A stretch of DNA of 64,000 nucleotides from contig CAVQUX010000010.1 in assembly GCA_963716925.1 (NCBI GenBank), positions 496,001 to 560,000 on the forward strand, in the 5' to 3' direction. The DNA is from DAISKN01 sp963716925. Lineage in GTDB: Bacteria; Acidobacteriota; Vicinamibacteria; Marinacidobacterales; SMYC01. Positions 27,028 through 35,269 of this stretch are shown piece after piece; the first letter of the stretch is position 1; each line of letters begins with the position of its first letter. Both the position numbers and the translations under genes were made by a program. The notes below the pieces were generated by a model, which did no database searches, was not told the DNA's origin, and saw only the letters and a program-made list of their open reading frames with translations.

Positions 27028-29422
27028 TCACTTCTCCCCGAAGTACTCGATCTCGGAGCCGGCTCTCTTTGCCCTGCCCACCTCCGACATCGCTTTCCAG
27101 ATTTTTTCCGGCGTCAACGGCATCTCCAGATGGCGTATCCCGAGGGGCGCGAGAGCGTCCATGACCGCGTTCGCGACGGTAACGGTCGCGGCGATCGTCC
27201 CCATCTCTCCCGCACCCTTCACGCCGAGCGGATTGTGGGGCGACGGAGTCTCGATGCGTCCGATCTCGAACTTGGGAAACGAGTCCGCCCGGGGCATGGT
27301 GTACTCCATCATCGAGCCCGTCAGGAGCTGCCCGCCCTCGTCGTAGACCCCCTGCTCCCAGAGAGCCTGTCCCACGCCCTGGACGATTCCGCCCATGATC
27401 TGACCCTCGACGATCATCGGATTGATGACCTTGCCCAGGTCGTCGACCGCGATGTAGCGCGTAAGCCGCACCTCGCCGGTCTCGGGATCGATTTCCACCT
27501 GCGCGATGTGGGCGCTGTTGGGGAAGGTGAAGTTCGCCGGGTCGTACAAGGCGGACTCCTCGAGCCCGGGCTCCATTCCCGCGGGAAGGTTGTGGGCGGT
27601 ATAAGCGGCGAACGCCAGCTCCGCGAACCCCTTCGCCTTGTCCGGCGAGCCCTTCACGTAGACCTTGCCCTTGGCCTGGTCGTACACGATGTCGGCTTCG
27701 GACGCCTCCAGCTGGTGGGCGGCGATCTTGACGAGCTTCGCCCGGACCTTCTGAGCGCTTCGCACCAGAGCGCTCCCTCCGACGGCAGCGCTCCGGCTGC
27801 CGTAGGTTCCCATGCCGAAGGGCACGCGTCCGGTGTCGCCGTGGACGATCTCCACGTCCTTCATGTCGATCCCGAGCTCGTCCGCCACCACCTGGGCGAA
27901 CGTCGTCTCGTGGCCTTGCCCGTGGGCGTGAGAGCCGGTGAGCGCGGTGACCTTTCCCGTCGGATGGACCCGGAGGACTCCGCTCTCCCAGAGACCCACC
28001 GCCGAGCCGAGCGAGCCGGCGACGGCTGGAGGGCGCGGGACCGCTCGCCTCGATGCAGCCGGAGACTCCAATCCCCACGAGCTTTCCGTCCTTCCGCGCC
28101 TTCTCCTGGTCCTTGCGCATCCGGTCGTAGCCGGAGAGAGAGGTCACCTTGTCGAACAGGCCGTCGTAGTCGCCGCTGTCGTAGAGCAGCGCGACCGGAG
28201 TCTGGTAGGGGAACTCGTTCTTGCGGATGAAGTTCTTTCGGCGAAGCTCGACCGGATCCACGGCGAGCTCCCGCGCCGCGATATCGACGAGTCGCTCGAG
28301 CATGTAGGAAGCCTCGGGCCGCCCCGCGCCGCGGTAGGCGTCGACGGGAACGGTATTGCTCAAAGTGCCCCAGACCTCGCCCCAGACTCCCTTCATCCGG
28401 TAGAGGCCCGCGAACAGCGTGACGTAGAGCGCGGTGGGAATGAGAGGCGCGAAGGTCGAAAGGTAGGCACCCATGTTGGCCCAGGTCTGCACGTGGAGCC
28501 CGGTGAAGATGCCGTTCTTGTCGAGGGCGAGCTTCGCCACGGTGACGTGGTCCCGCCCCTGGGAGTCGGTGACCGACGACTCGGAGCGCGTCGCCACCCA
28601 CTTCGCGGGACGATTCAACGCGCGGGCGACCCAGGGGGTGATGACCTCCTCGGGGTAGTGGAAGATCTTGCTTCCGAAACCGCCGCCGACGTCGGGAGAG
28701 ATCACGCGAAGCCGGTTCTCGGGAATGCCGAGGGTAAACGCCGAGAGCAGCAGCCGGATCGGCTGCGGATTCTGGCTCGTCGTCCAGACGGTCATCTCCT
28801 CCATGGGCGCGTCCCATTTCGCGACGCAGGCGCGAGGCTCCATGGCGTTCGGAATGAGCCGCTGGTTCACGAGCTCGAGCTCGACGACTTTGTAAGCTTC
28901 GGCGAACGCCTTCTCGCTCGCCGCCTTGTCGCCGAGCGCCCAGAAGTAGCTGACGTTCGATTCGATCTCGTCGTGGACCGCGGGCGCGCCCTTTTCCGTC
29001 GATCCTCGAGCGTCGATCGTCGCCTTCAAGGGTTCGTAGGTCACGTCGATCAGATCCAGGGCGTCGGCGGCGATGTAGGGGCTCTCGGCCGCCACCACCG
29101 CGATACCGTCACCCACGTGCCGCGCCTTGTCGACGGTAAGCGCGTACCGCTTCGGGGTCTTGAGGTCGGGCACGTTCCACCCGCAGGGAAGCGCGCCGCA
29201 TCCGCCGTCGAGAAGGTCCTGTCCGGTGAAAACGCCGACCACGCCGGGGAGCGCTTTCGCCTTCTTGGTGTCGATCTTCTTGATCTTCGCGTGACCGTAA
29301 GGGCTTCGTTTCACCGCGAGGTAGACCATCCCCGGGATGTGGAGGTTCGCGACATAGCTTCCCTTCCCCTGGATGAAGCGGGGATCCTCGACGCGCTTGA
29401 CGCTCTGGCCGACGTATCCCAT
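27028..29422 (-). CDS. coxL: Form II CO dehydrogenase-like molybdenum subunit (frameshift near 28035)
   Basis: The large molybdopterin-binding subunit, about 797 residues. The N-terminal YVGQSVKRVEDPRFIQGKG and SPDVGGGFGSKIFHYPEE are typical. The active-site signature is DAYRGAGRPEASY at residues 361-373 (AYRGAGR near 28319-28339), which defines form II; form I has AYxCSFR with the copper-binding Cys. The catalytic Glu region near the C-terminus reads GVKGAGEMGTIAA. One base shift near 28035 joins EASGPAPS to AVAGSLGSAVGLW. Form II proteins may oxidise CO weakly or act on other substrates, so CO activity is not certain. Its ATG overlaps the coxS stop by one base. Confidence 0.92.
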
Positions 29423-29946
29423 CACGCGCCTCCCTTCTTCTCCGCCTTCGCCGCTTTCTTTCCGCTCTTCTTCGAACCGGCCTCCTTCACCGCCCCGGCG
29501 GCCACGATGGCCTTCACGATGTTCTCGTAGCCGGTGCAGCGGCAGATGTTGCCTTCGAGGCCGTGGCGCACTTCCTGTTCCGTCGCTTTGGGGTTCTTCC
29601 TCAGGATCTCCGTCGCGGTCATGATCATCCCGGGGGTGCAGAACCCGCACTGAAGGCCGTGATTGTCCCAGAACGCCTGCTGGATTGGATGGAGGACGCC
29701 GTTTTTCGCGAGCCCTTCGATGGTGGTCACCTCGCTTCCGTCCGCCTGGACGGCGAGCACGGTGCAGGATTTGACGGCGCTTCCGTCCATGACCACGGTG
29801 CAGGAGCCGCATTGGCTCGTGTCGCAGCCGACGTTGGTACCGGTCAGGGCCAGGACGTCGCGCAGGTAGTGCACCAGCAGCAGCCGCGGCTCGACTTCGT
29901 TCGAGGTCTCGCGGCCGTTGACCGTGATGCTCACGGGATTCTTCAT
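29422..29946 (-). CDS. coxS: CO dehydrogenase-like 2Fe-2S subunit, form II cluster
   Basis: 174 residues with two 2Fe-2S sites: the plant-ferredoxin type CDTSQCGSCT plus the downstream Cys of KSCTVLA, and the C-terminal pair CGFCTPGM and ICRCTGYENIV. It relays electrons from the Mo site of CoxL to the FAD of CoxM. The body matches CoxS (about 155-165 residues). A Lys/Ala-rich tail of about 20 residues (KKSGKKAAKAEKKGGA) is extra and not part of the family fold. It is the first gene of the form II operon, with 87 bases to the upstream M20 peptidase gene on the same strand. ATG at 29946 has no strong ribosome-binding site. Confidence 0.95.
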   Translation of the reverse strand: MKNPVSITVNGRETSNEVEPRLLLVHYLRDVLALTGTNVGCDTSQCGSCTVVMDGSAVKSCTVLAVQADGSEVTTIEGLAKNGVLHPIQQAFWDNHGLQCGFCTPGMIMTATEILRKNPKATEQEVRHGLEGNICRCTGYENIVKAIVAAGAVKEAGSKKSGKKAAKAEKKGGA

Positions 29947-30033
29947 GAGTTGTGCTCCTGAAAACGAGAATGAAGGCGAAAAGAGGGGAAGAGACTACTA
30001 CAAGAGCCCTCGAATGTGTAGCCCAGGAGGGAG

Positions 30034-31368
30034 CTACCTCCCCGCCACTTCTCGAACCGCGTCGTAGAAGATCCGGATCCCGCTTTCGATCTGGTCCAGG
30101 GGGATCCTCTCGGCGTCGCTGTGCATCGAGGAGACGATCGAGGCCGAGAGCACGATGGGAAGGATGCCGTAACTCTTGGCTCCGCGGTGGCGGAACGCGT
30201 TCGAGTCCGTCCCGTAGGGAATCGGCGTCGGAACCACCACCGCCTCCGGGTTGTACCTTCGGATGGCGTCGGCGATGGCCCGGAACATCTCGGTGTCGTG
30301 GGGGGTCACCACCGACTCGTCCGACTTGTAGACGACCTCGACGGCGATCTCTTCCCCCAGCCGCGCCTTCACCTCGGACAAGAACTCATCGGCGTCGGTT
30401 CCGGGAAGAAGACGGGAGTCGAGAGTCGCCTTGGCGATCGACGGGATCACGTTCACCTTGGGAGGATCGCCGACTCCGGAGCGCAGGCTGGTGAGGGAGA
30501 CGGTGGTGTTCTGGATCGCATTCGTGAACTTGTTGGTCTCGAGCGTCCCCAGCTGCGAGCGGAGAGCCTGGAGGACCGGGTTCGACGCCACGGGGAAGGG
30601 CTCGGCGAAGAACCGGGAGAGGGCCTTCACCAGCTTGTCGTTCGGGTTCTGGTCGTTCGGCTGCGAGCCGTGGCCCGAGACTCCCTCCGCTGAGGCCTCC
30701 AGCCACACGATCTGTTTCTCCGCGACGGAGATCCCGAACACCAGTCGGCCGTCCAGGTAGATCTCGCGGGTGCCGAAGCCCCCCTCGTCGAGGACGTACT
30801 CGGGATCGAGCTTGTCGTAGTGCTTCTCGATCATGAACCGCGCGCCGAGAGCTCCGCCGATCTCCTCGTCCGGGACCGCCATCAGGATCACGTCGCGCGA
30901 AAGCGGTACTTTCTGCCGCGCGAGCGTGAGAAAAGCGTAGAGCTGAAGGGTTCCCGTGCCCTTCATGTCCATCGCGCCCCGGCCCCAGATATGTCCGTCC
31001 TTGACGACGCCGCCGAAGGGATCGACGTCCCATCGGCTCGCATCGGCGGGCACCACGTCCATGTGGTGGAGAAGGAGGATGGGTTTGCCTGCCGGCGTTC
31101 CCTCCGCCTTCAAACGGGCGACGAGGGTGACCTTCCCCGGCGCGGCCTGATAGCGCTCTACCGCGAGCCCCTCGCGCTCGAGTATTCCCTGAAGAAACGC
31201 CGCGGCTTCGGTCACGTCTCCCGGAGGAACGGTGGTGTCGAAGCGGATATAGCGGCTGAGCGTTTCCGCGGCCTCGTCCGCCGTCGACTTCCAGTCGACC
31301 TCCTGGGAAGCCGCCGGGGAGACGAGGAGGAAGAGCACCAGGAACGAGCGTGGCAGTGGGTCTCGCAT
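30034..31368 (-). CDS. Secreted M20-family metallopeptidase
   Basis: 444 residues with a signal peptide (RSFLVLFLLVSPAASQ). Zinc ligands and catalytic residues are visible: LLLHHMDVVPAD (His and Asp), GRGAMDMKGTGTLQL (bridging Asp), MAVPDEEIGGALGARF (catalytic Glu and ligand), YVLDEGGFG, and a C-terminal IPYGTDSNAFRHRGA with a final SMHSDAERIPLD (His). The dimerisation domain in the middle has SGHGSQPNDQNP. It is of the ArgE/DapE/carboxypeptidase type that releases N-acyl or peptide-bound amino acids. Export suggests use of peptides outside the cytoplasm. No frameshift. Confidence 0.92.
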   Translation of the reverse strand: MRDPLPRSFLVLFLLVSPAASQEVDWKSTADEAAETLSRYIRFDTTVPPGDVTEAAAFLQGILEREGLAVERYQAAPGKVTLVARLKAEGTPAGKPILLLHHMDVVPADASRWDVDPFGGVVKDGHIWGRGAMDMKGTGTLQLYAFLTLARQKVPLSRDVILMAVPDEEIGGALGARFMIEKHYDKLDPEYVLDEGGFGTREIYLDGRLVFGISVAEKQIVWLEASAEGVSGHGSQPNDQNPNDKLVKALSRFFAEPFPVASNPVLQALRSQLGTLETNKFTNAIQNTTVSLTSLRSGVGDPPKVNVIPSIAKATLDSRLLPGTDADEFLSEVKARLGEEIAVEVVYKSDESVVTPHDTEMFRAIADAIRRYNPEAVVVPTPIPYGTDSNAFRHRGAKSYGILPIVLSASIVSSMHSDAERIPLDQIESGIRIFYDAVREVAGR

Positions 31369-31384
31369 GACGCGAGACTATATC

Positions 31385-32374
31385 TCAGCCGCCGATCGGC
31401 TCCACGACGAGGAGCTTCGCCTCCAGCAGGACCAGCAGTACCCGACAGATCTCGAAGTCCGGAAGCGGGCACCGATCCAGGACCATGCTCACCGTCCCGT
31501 GCTGCGCCACGGCGGCCAGGACCTCGTAGACCGAAGCGGGCACCCGCGCCGGATTGAGGCTCACGCCCTCGTTGAAGCCGAGTCGGGCGTCGTCCGGAAG
31601 TCGCTTGCGGTACACGGCGAACTCGTCCTTCTGTCGCATCGCCTCGAGGAGATGCCTCTGGAGATCGCCGTCCACCGTCTCGTACTCCGGGCTGCGTCCG
31701 GGAATGAAGAGCTCGAAGCGGCCTTCCTCGAGGACCATCATCCGGTACAGCGCCTTCACTCCCCGCGCGCGGCCCAAGGTCGCATGCCGGATCGCGCCTC
31801 CCAGGATGTGGAGCCTGCCTTCCATCTCCCCCTGGCGGACGACCAGAGTACCGGTCACTTCGTCGGCGTCGAGCACCTGAAGGAGAGAAGGGAGCCGGAT
31901 CTCGCGAAGGGTTCCGGCGATCGCCGTCGACTGGGCGCTCTCCATCAGGGTCTTCGCTCGATCCACCCCGGGGTCGGAGGACCCTTCGGCTCCGTTTCGT
32001 CCCATCGCCACCTGGAACAGGCATCCACCGATCTGCAGCTTGTCGCCGTCTCTCAGGAGCGCCCGCTCGACCGGCTTTCCATTCACCACCGTCCCGACGG
32101 AGCTCGAGAGGTCGACGATCTCGGGCTTTCGATCGTGGAAAACGATCTTCGCGTGCCGCCTCGAGACCGAGGGATCGTCGAGGACGACGAGACAATCCCC
32201 GTCCCGTCCGATGAGGGTTTCCACGAGCGGCGGAAGCCGAAACCTGCGCGGACGCCCCGGGCCGGAGATCTGATAGAGCACGACGGGGTCGGCGCCGTGG
32301 ACGGACATGAGCTTCGCCATGTCCACCAGCTCGGTGGGTCGTTTGCGGCCGGCCATGACGGATTTCGACGACAT
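31385..32374 (-). CDS. FHA domain protein with C-terminal DUF4388 domain
   Basis: 329 residues. The FHA domain spans about 40-120 and shows LIGRDGDCLVVLDDPSVSRRHAKI (in two parts: LIGRDGDC and DPSVSRRHAKI) and GTVVNGKPVERALLRDGDKL, the phosphothreonine-binding loops with conserved Arg, Ser and His. From about residue 155 a DUF4388 (PATAN-like) domain begins with IAGTLREIRLPSLLQVLDADEVTG and TGTLVVRQGEMEG. This domain is seen in bacterial signalling proteins. It likely reads a Ser/Thr-kinase phosphorylation. Starts at 32374 or at internal ATGs (32320) are possible. It is divergent from the aminotransferase gene with only 20 bases between. Confidence 0.88.
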   Translation of the reverse strand: MSSKSVMAGRKRPTELVDMAKLMSVHGADPVVLYQISGPGRPRRFRLPPLVETLIGRDGDCLVVLDDPSVSRRHAKIVFHDRKPEIVDLSSSVGTVVNGKPVERALLRDGDKLQIGGCLFQVAMGRNGAEGSSDPGVDRAKTLMESAQSTAIAGTLREIRLPSLLQVLDADEVTGTLVVRQGEMEGRLHILGGAIRHATLGRARGVKALYRMMVLEEGRFELFIPGRSPEYETVDGDLQRHLLEAMRQKDEFAVYRKRLPDDARLGFNEGVSLNPARVPASVYEVLAAVAQHGTVSMVLDRCPLPDFEICRVLLVLLEAKLLVVEPIGG

Positions 32375-32394
32375 GATCTCATATACTCTTTTCC

Positions 32395-33603
32395 ATGACT
32401 ACCCGAATCGACCGTCGAATCTTCCTCGGAGCCACCGGTCTCGGCGCCCTCTACGCGCTCCGCGCCAAGGCGATGCCCGTCGACGACGATCCTCTCGGAG
32501 TCCGGTCCGAGTTTCCGGTGACCCGAGAGCAGGCCTACCTCAACACAGCCTACGTCGGCCCCATACCCCGATCGGTCCGCGACGCCGCCGTCGAAGAGGC
32601 CGACGCCAAGATGTTGATGCCGACCCCGGGAAACCGGAGCGACCGCGCCGACCGCGCGCGGGACAAGTTCGCCCGGCTCTTCGGAGCGAAGAACGAGGAG
32701 ATCGCCCTCCTCTACTCCACGAGCGACGGGGAGAACGTGGTGACCGCGGGACTCGACTGGAAGCCGGGAGACAACGTGGTCCTCGACGAGCTCCACTTCC
32801 AGACGAGTTTCGTCCTCTACCGGGAGCTCGAGCGGACGAAAGGGATCGAGCTCCGCATCACCCCTCAGAGCGGGGGCCGGGCGCGAATCGAGGACTTCGC
32901 TTCGCGAATCGACGACCGCACGCGTCTCGTCTCCGTCGCCTGGGTCTCGAATCGAAACGGCTTCCGGCACGATTTGAAGGCTCTCTCCGAGCTCGCCCAC
33001 TCCCGGGGATCGCTGGTCTACGTCGACGCCATCCAGGCCCTGGGCACCTTCGAGACCGACCTCGCCAGCTCCGGCGCGGATTTCCTGTGCACGGGCGCGT
33101 TCAAGTGGCTGTTTGGAGGATTCGGAGTCGCGCCCCTCTACGTGCGCGAGGAGCACCTGGACCGCATCCGCCCCGACCGCTACGGGCACGCGCAGATCGT
33201 CGAGGAGCTCCCCGACTTCCGCTTCCGGCTGCATCGATCGGCGAAGAAGTACGAGTACGCGGCGCTCGCTTACGGCGCGGTCTTCCAGCTCGACGCCGCC
33301 CTCGATTTTCTGGCTCGCGTGGGGCTTTCGAGAATCGAGAGGCACGGCATCGCGCTCGCTCAGGAGCTTCGCCAGGGGATCGCGACTCTCGGCTACGAGA
33401 CCCTGACTCCCGCCGATAATCCATCGACCATCGTCTCCTTCGTACACGGCCGCGACCGGAAGACCCTGGAGACGGCGCTCGAGCGAGAGAAGGTCATGGT
33501 GACCTTCCGGGAGGGCGGAACGCAGATTCGGGCGTCGGTCGCGCTCTTCAACAATCGGAGCGACGTCGACAGGCTTCTCGGCGTCCTAGGAGCGATGGCC
33601 TGA
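32395..33603 (+). CDS. Tat-signal class V aminotransferase / cysteine desulfurase-like PLP enzyme
   Basis: 402 residues. The N-terminus IDRRIFLGATGLGALYALRA has a twin-Arg motif before a weak hydrophobic stretch, suggesting Tat export with cofactor bound. The fold-type I PLP body shows YLNTAYVGPIPRSVRDAA, LYSTSDGENVV, DELHFQTSF, SLVYVDAIQALG (PLP-ring Asp) and CTGAFKWLFGGFG with the Schiff-base Lys. It belongs to the isopenicillin-N-epimerase-like group of class V enzymes, whose substrates vary. It overlaps the convergent DinB gene by 18 bases. ATG at 32395 is supported by the signal sequence; its ribosome-binding site is weak. Confidence 0.85.
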   Translation: MTTRIDRRIFLGATGLGALYALRAKAMPVDDDPLGVRSEFPVTREQAYLNTAYVGPIPRSVRDAAVEEADAKMLMPTPGNRSDRADRARDKFARLFGAKNEEIALLYSTSDGENVVTAGLDWKPGDNVVLDELHFQTSFVLYRELERTKGIELRITPQSGGRARIEDFASRIDDRTRLVSVAWVSNRNGFRHDLKALSELAHSRGSLVYVDAIQALGTFETDLASSGADFLCTGAFKWLFGGFGVAPLYVREEHLDRIRPDRYGHAQIVEELPDFRFRLHRSAKKYEYAALAYGAVFQLDAALDFLARVGLSRIERHGIALAQELRQGIATLGYETLTPADNPSTIVSFVHGRDRKTLETALEREKVMVTFREGGTQIRASVALFNNRSDVDRLLGVLGAMA

Positions 33604-34049
33604 GAGTCCCTTCTTCAGGATCGCGATCTGCCCGGCGTGGTAGAGGTCGTGGTGAATGAGTCCCTGGAGAAGCACGTAGTAGGACTCCCGCCGTCCCTTG
33701 ACTTTTTCGTCGAGGACGTCCTCGTCGAGCGCCGCGACGGCCTTCGTCAGCGCCTCGTGCGAACGATCGAGCCGCGCGAGGAGCTCGCTTCCATTCGATG
33801 GGCTCGGGCCAGTTCGCCGGCCACCGGCAGATCGCCGTCCCTTTCCCTCGAGCCGGCGCAGCGTCTCCTCCCGCCAGGCAAGAATGTGGGCGGCGAGCTC
33901 CGCAATGGAGTGCGCGCCCGGGAATCGGGCGGGCATTCGCTTCGGACGCCGTTGATGCCTTCGAGAACGCTCCGGAGCGACGGCCCGTGCCACGGATCTC
34001 CGGAATAGGTCCGCTCCAATTGTTTACCAATCCGCGCGATCTCTCCCAT
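33586..34049 (-). CDS. DinB/YfiT-like four-helix protein (several frameshifts)
   Basis: A DinB-superfamily protein of about 155 residues after correction. It starts MGEIARIGKQLERTYSGDPW and HGPSLRSVLEGIN, then after a shift near 33945 continues PGAHSIAELAAHILAWREE with a metal-ligand His. Through compensating shifts near 33840-33795 it reaches ELLARLDRSHEALTKAV, and ends with LIHHDLYHAGQIAILKK, the His-rich third helix with the metal site. DinB proteins are metal-dependent thiol or S-transferase-related enzymes; the role is unknown. It lies downstream of MGMT and an ECF sigma factor on the same strand. At least three indels in 250 bases make the exact sequence unreliable. Confidence 0.75.
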
Positions 34050-34082
34050 GCCCCTCTCCTCCCCGTGTATTTCTTCTTTGAG

Positions 34083-34113
34083 CCTTTGCGTCTTTGCGCC
34101 TTTGCGTTCTTTC
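34083..34113. repeat. Short 8-nt tandem repeat (YCTTTGCG)
   Basis: Three consecutive units cctttgcg, tctttgcg and cctttgcg at 34083-34106, followed by a degenerate unit, lie between DinB and the MGMT stop. Read on the minus strand it gives the AACGCAAAGGCGCAAAG type. I recall similar short tandem sequences in intergenic DNA of unrelated bacteria. It is flanked by two similar 8-9 base segments (tgtattt). No gene or hairpin is present. Confidence 0.6.
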
Positions 34114-34125
34114 CCCTGTATTTGC

Positions 34126-34717
34126 TCAAGCCCGGAGGTCGATGCCTTCGATCCTCATCAACGTCCGCTTGATGTCGAGTCCCCCGGTGTAGCCGCCGAT
34201 TCCCCCGCCGGAGGCGACCACCCGGTGGCAGGGAATGACGATGGGCACGGGGTTCTTCCCCAGAGCACTCCCCACCGCCCGCTGCGCCTCGGGCCGACCG
34301 ACGCCTCTGGCGACGTCCGTAGTAGCACCAGGACTTACCGAAGGGGATTCGACGCGCCGCGTCGAGAACGCTCCTCTGAAACTCCGTTCCCCATCGAATG
34401 TCGATGGGAAGGTCGAACCGGCGGCGCTTCCCCTGAAAGTATTCGTCCAACTCGCGCCGCTCCCGATCCAGCTCTTTCGGCGCCATCTCGGGGAGGAGTG
34501 CGCGCCGCTCGAGGTCGCTCAGGAGCTCGTCTTCGCTCCTGCGGAAGCTGACGCGGCAGACGCCTTTTCGGGTCTTCGCGACGAAGACCGGACCGAAGGG
34601 AGCCTCGACCCACGCGCAGAACGCCCTCGAGGGATCGAAGACCTTCCTCAGGGAGGCTCGGGCCTCCTCCCAGCTGGAATCGGGCGGCGCGGACAACTCG
34701 GAATCTCGGTTCGTCAT
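34126..34717 (-). CDS. ogt: Methylated-DNA-protein-cysteine methyltransferase (frameshift near 34318)
   Basis: About 197 residues after correction. It repairs O6-alkylguanine by suicidal transfer to an active Cys. The N-terminal domain reads CAWVEAPFGPVFVAKTRKGV. The DNA-binding domain has GTEFQRSVLDAARRIPFGKS, and after one shift continues DVARGVGRPEAQRAVGSALGKNP in two stretches. The catalytic motif is IPCHRVV, followed by GGYTGGLDIKR. The stop is at 34126. Its start ATG overlaps the ECF sigma factor stop as ATGA, so it is translationally coupled. The gene symbol follows the Ogt-type domain order; an AdaB-like annotation would be equivalent. Confidence 0.88.
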
Positions 34718-35223
34718 CGTTCCTCCTTGGGTTTCAAACCCTCTCGAACTTTCTTCATCGCCTGATAGACGTGCGCCCGCGCGTTCTCCTCCGTCGAGCC
34801 CAGGATCGCGGCGACGTCGGCATAGGAAAGACCCTCGTACTTCCTCAGAAGCAGCGCCGTGCGCTGGCGCGGGGACAGCGCGCGAATCACCTCCCCGAGG
34901 GCGCGGGAGAGCCGTCTCGTCTCTTCGAGCGACTCCGGATGGCCGTTCGAATCGCTCAGAGCGCGCGCCTCGGAAAGCGGCTCCGTCCTGCGCACCCGCC
35001 GCGACCGGAAGAGGTTCAGCGCTTGCCGGTGGGCGATGCGGTACAGCCAGGCTCGGTGGTTCGCGCCCTGGGGGAGCCGCGAAAACGCTTTGAACGCGCG
35101 CAGAAACGTGTCCTGCAGGAGATCCGAGGCGTCCTCCGGATTTCCCGTCATCCGGTAGGCGAAGCGATAGATCTCCTTCCCGTGGCTCTCGAGAAGCTCC
35201 GCGAAGTGAACCGTCTTCGGCAT
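34714..35223 (-). CDS. ECF-type RNA polymerase sigma factor
   Basis: 169 residues. Region 2 is visible as LLESHGKEIYRFAYRMTGNPEDASDLLQDTF (split: YRMTGNPEDA and DLLQDTFLRAF), with the -10 recognition helix. Region 4 is LSPRQRTALLLRKYEGLSYADVA in two parts, with the helix-turn-helix ILGSTEENARAHVYQAMKK. There is no adjacent zinc-binding anti-sigma gene. Instead MGMT follows by an ATGA overlap and DinB next. The context hints at a link with alkylation or cell-envelope stress, but this is inference. It starts 46 bases after the M14 peptidase stop on the same strand. Confidence 0.93.
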   Translation of the reverse strand: MPKTVHFAELLESHGKEIYRFAYRMTGNPEDASDLLQDTFLRAFKAFSRLPQGANHRAWLYRIAHRQALNLFRSRRVRRTEPLSEARALSDSNGHPESLEETRRLSRALGEVIRALSPRQRTALLLRKYEGLSYADVAAILGSTEENARAHVYQAMKKVREGLKPKEER

Positions 35224-35269
35224 CTTCTACTAGAACACCGAAGCCCGCGCGCCGTGAAAGACGAATCCG

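Noticed and set aside
28000..30000. Xanthine dehydrogenase rather than CO dehydrogenase-like assignment for the first cluster
   Set aside because: Separate S, L and M subunits in this order with coxD and coxE behind them, and the AYRGAGR signature, fit the form II cox group better. True substrate remains open.
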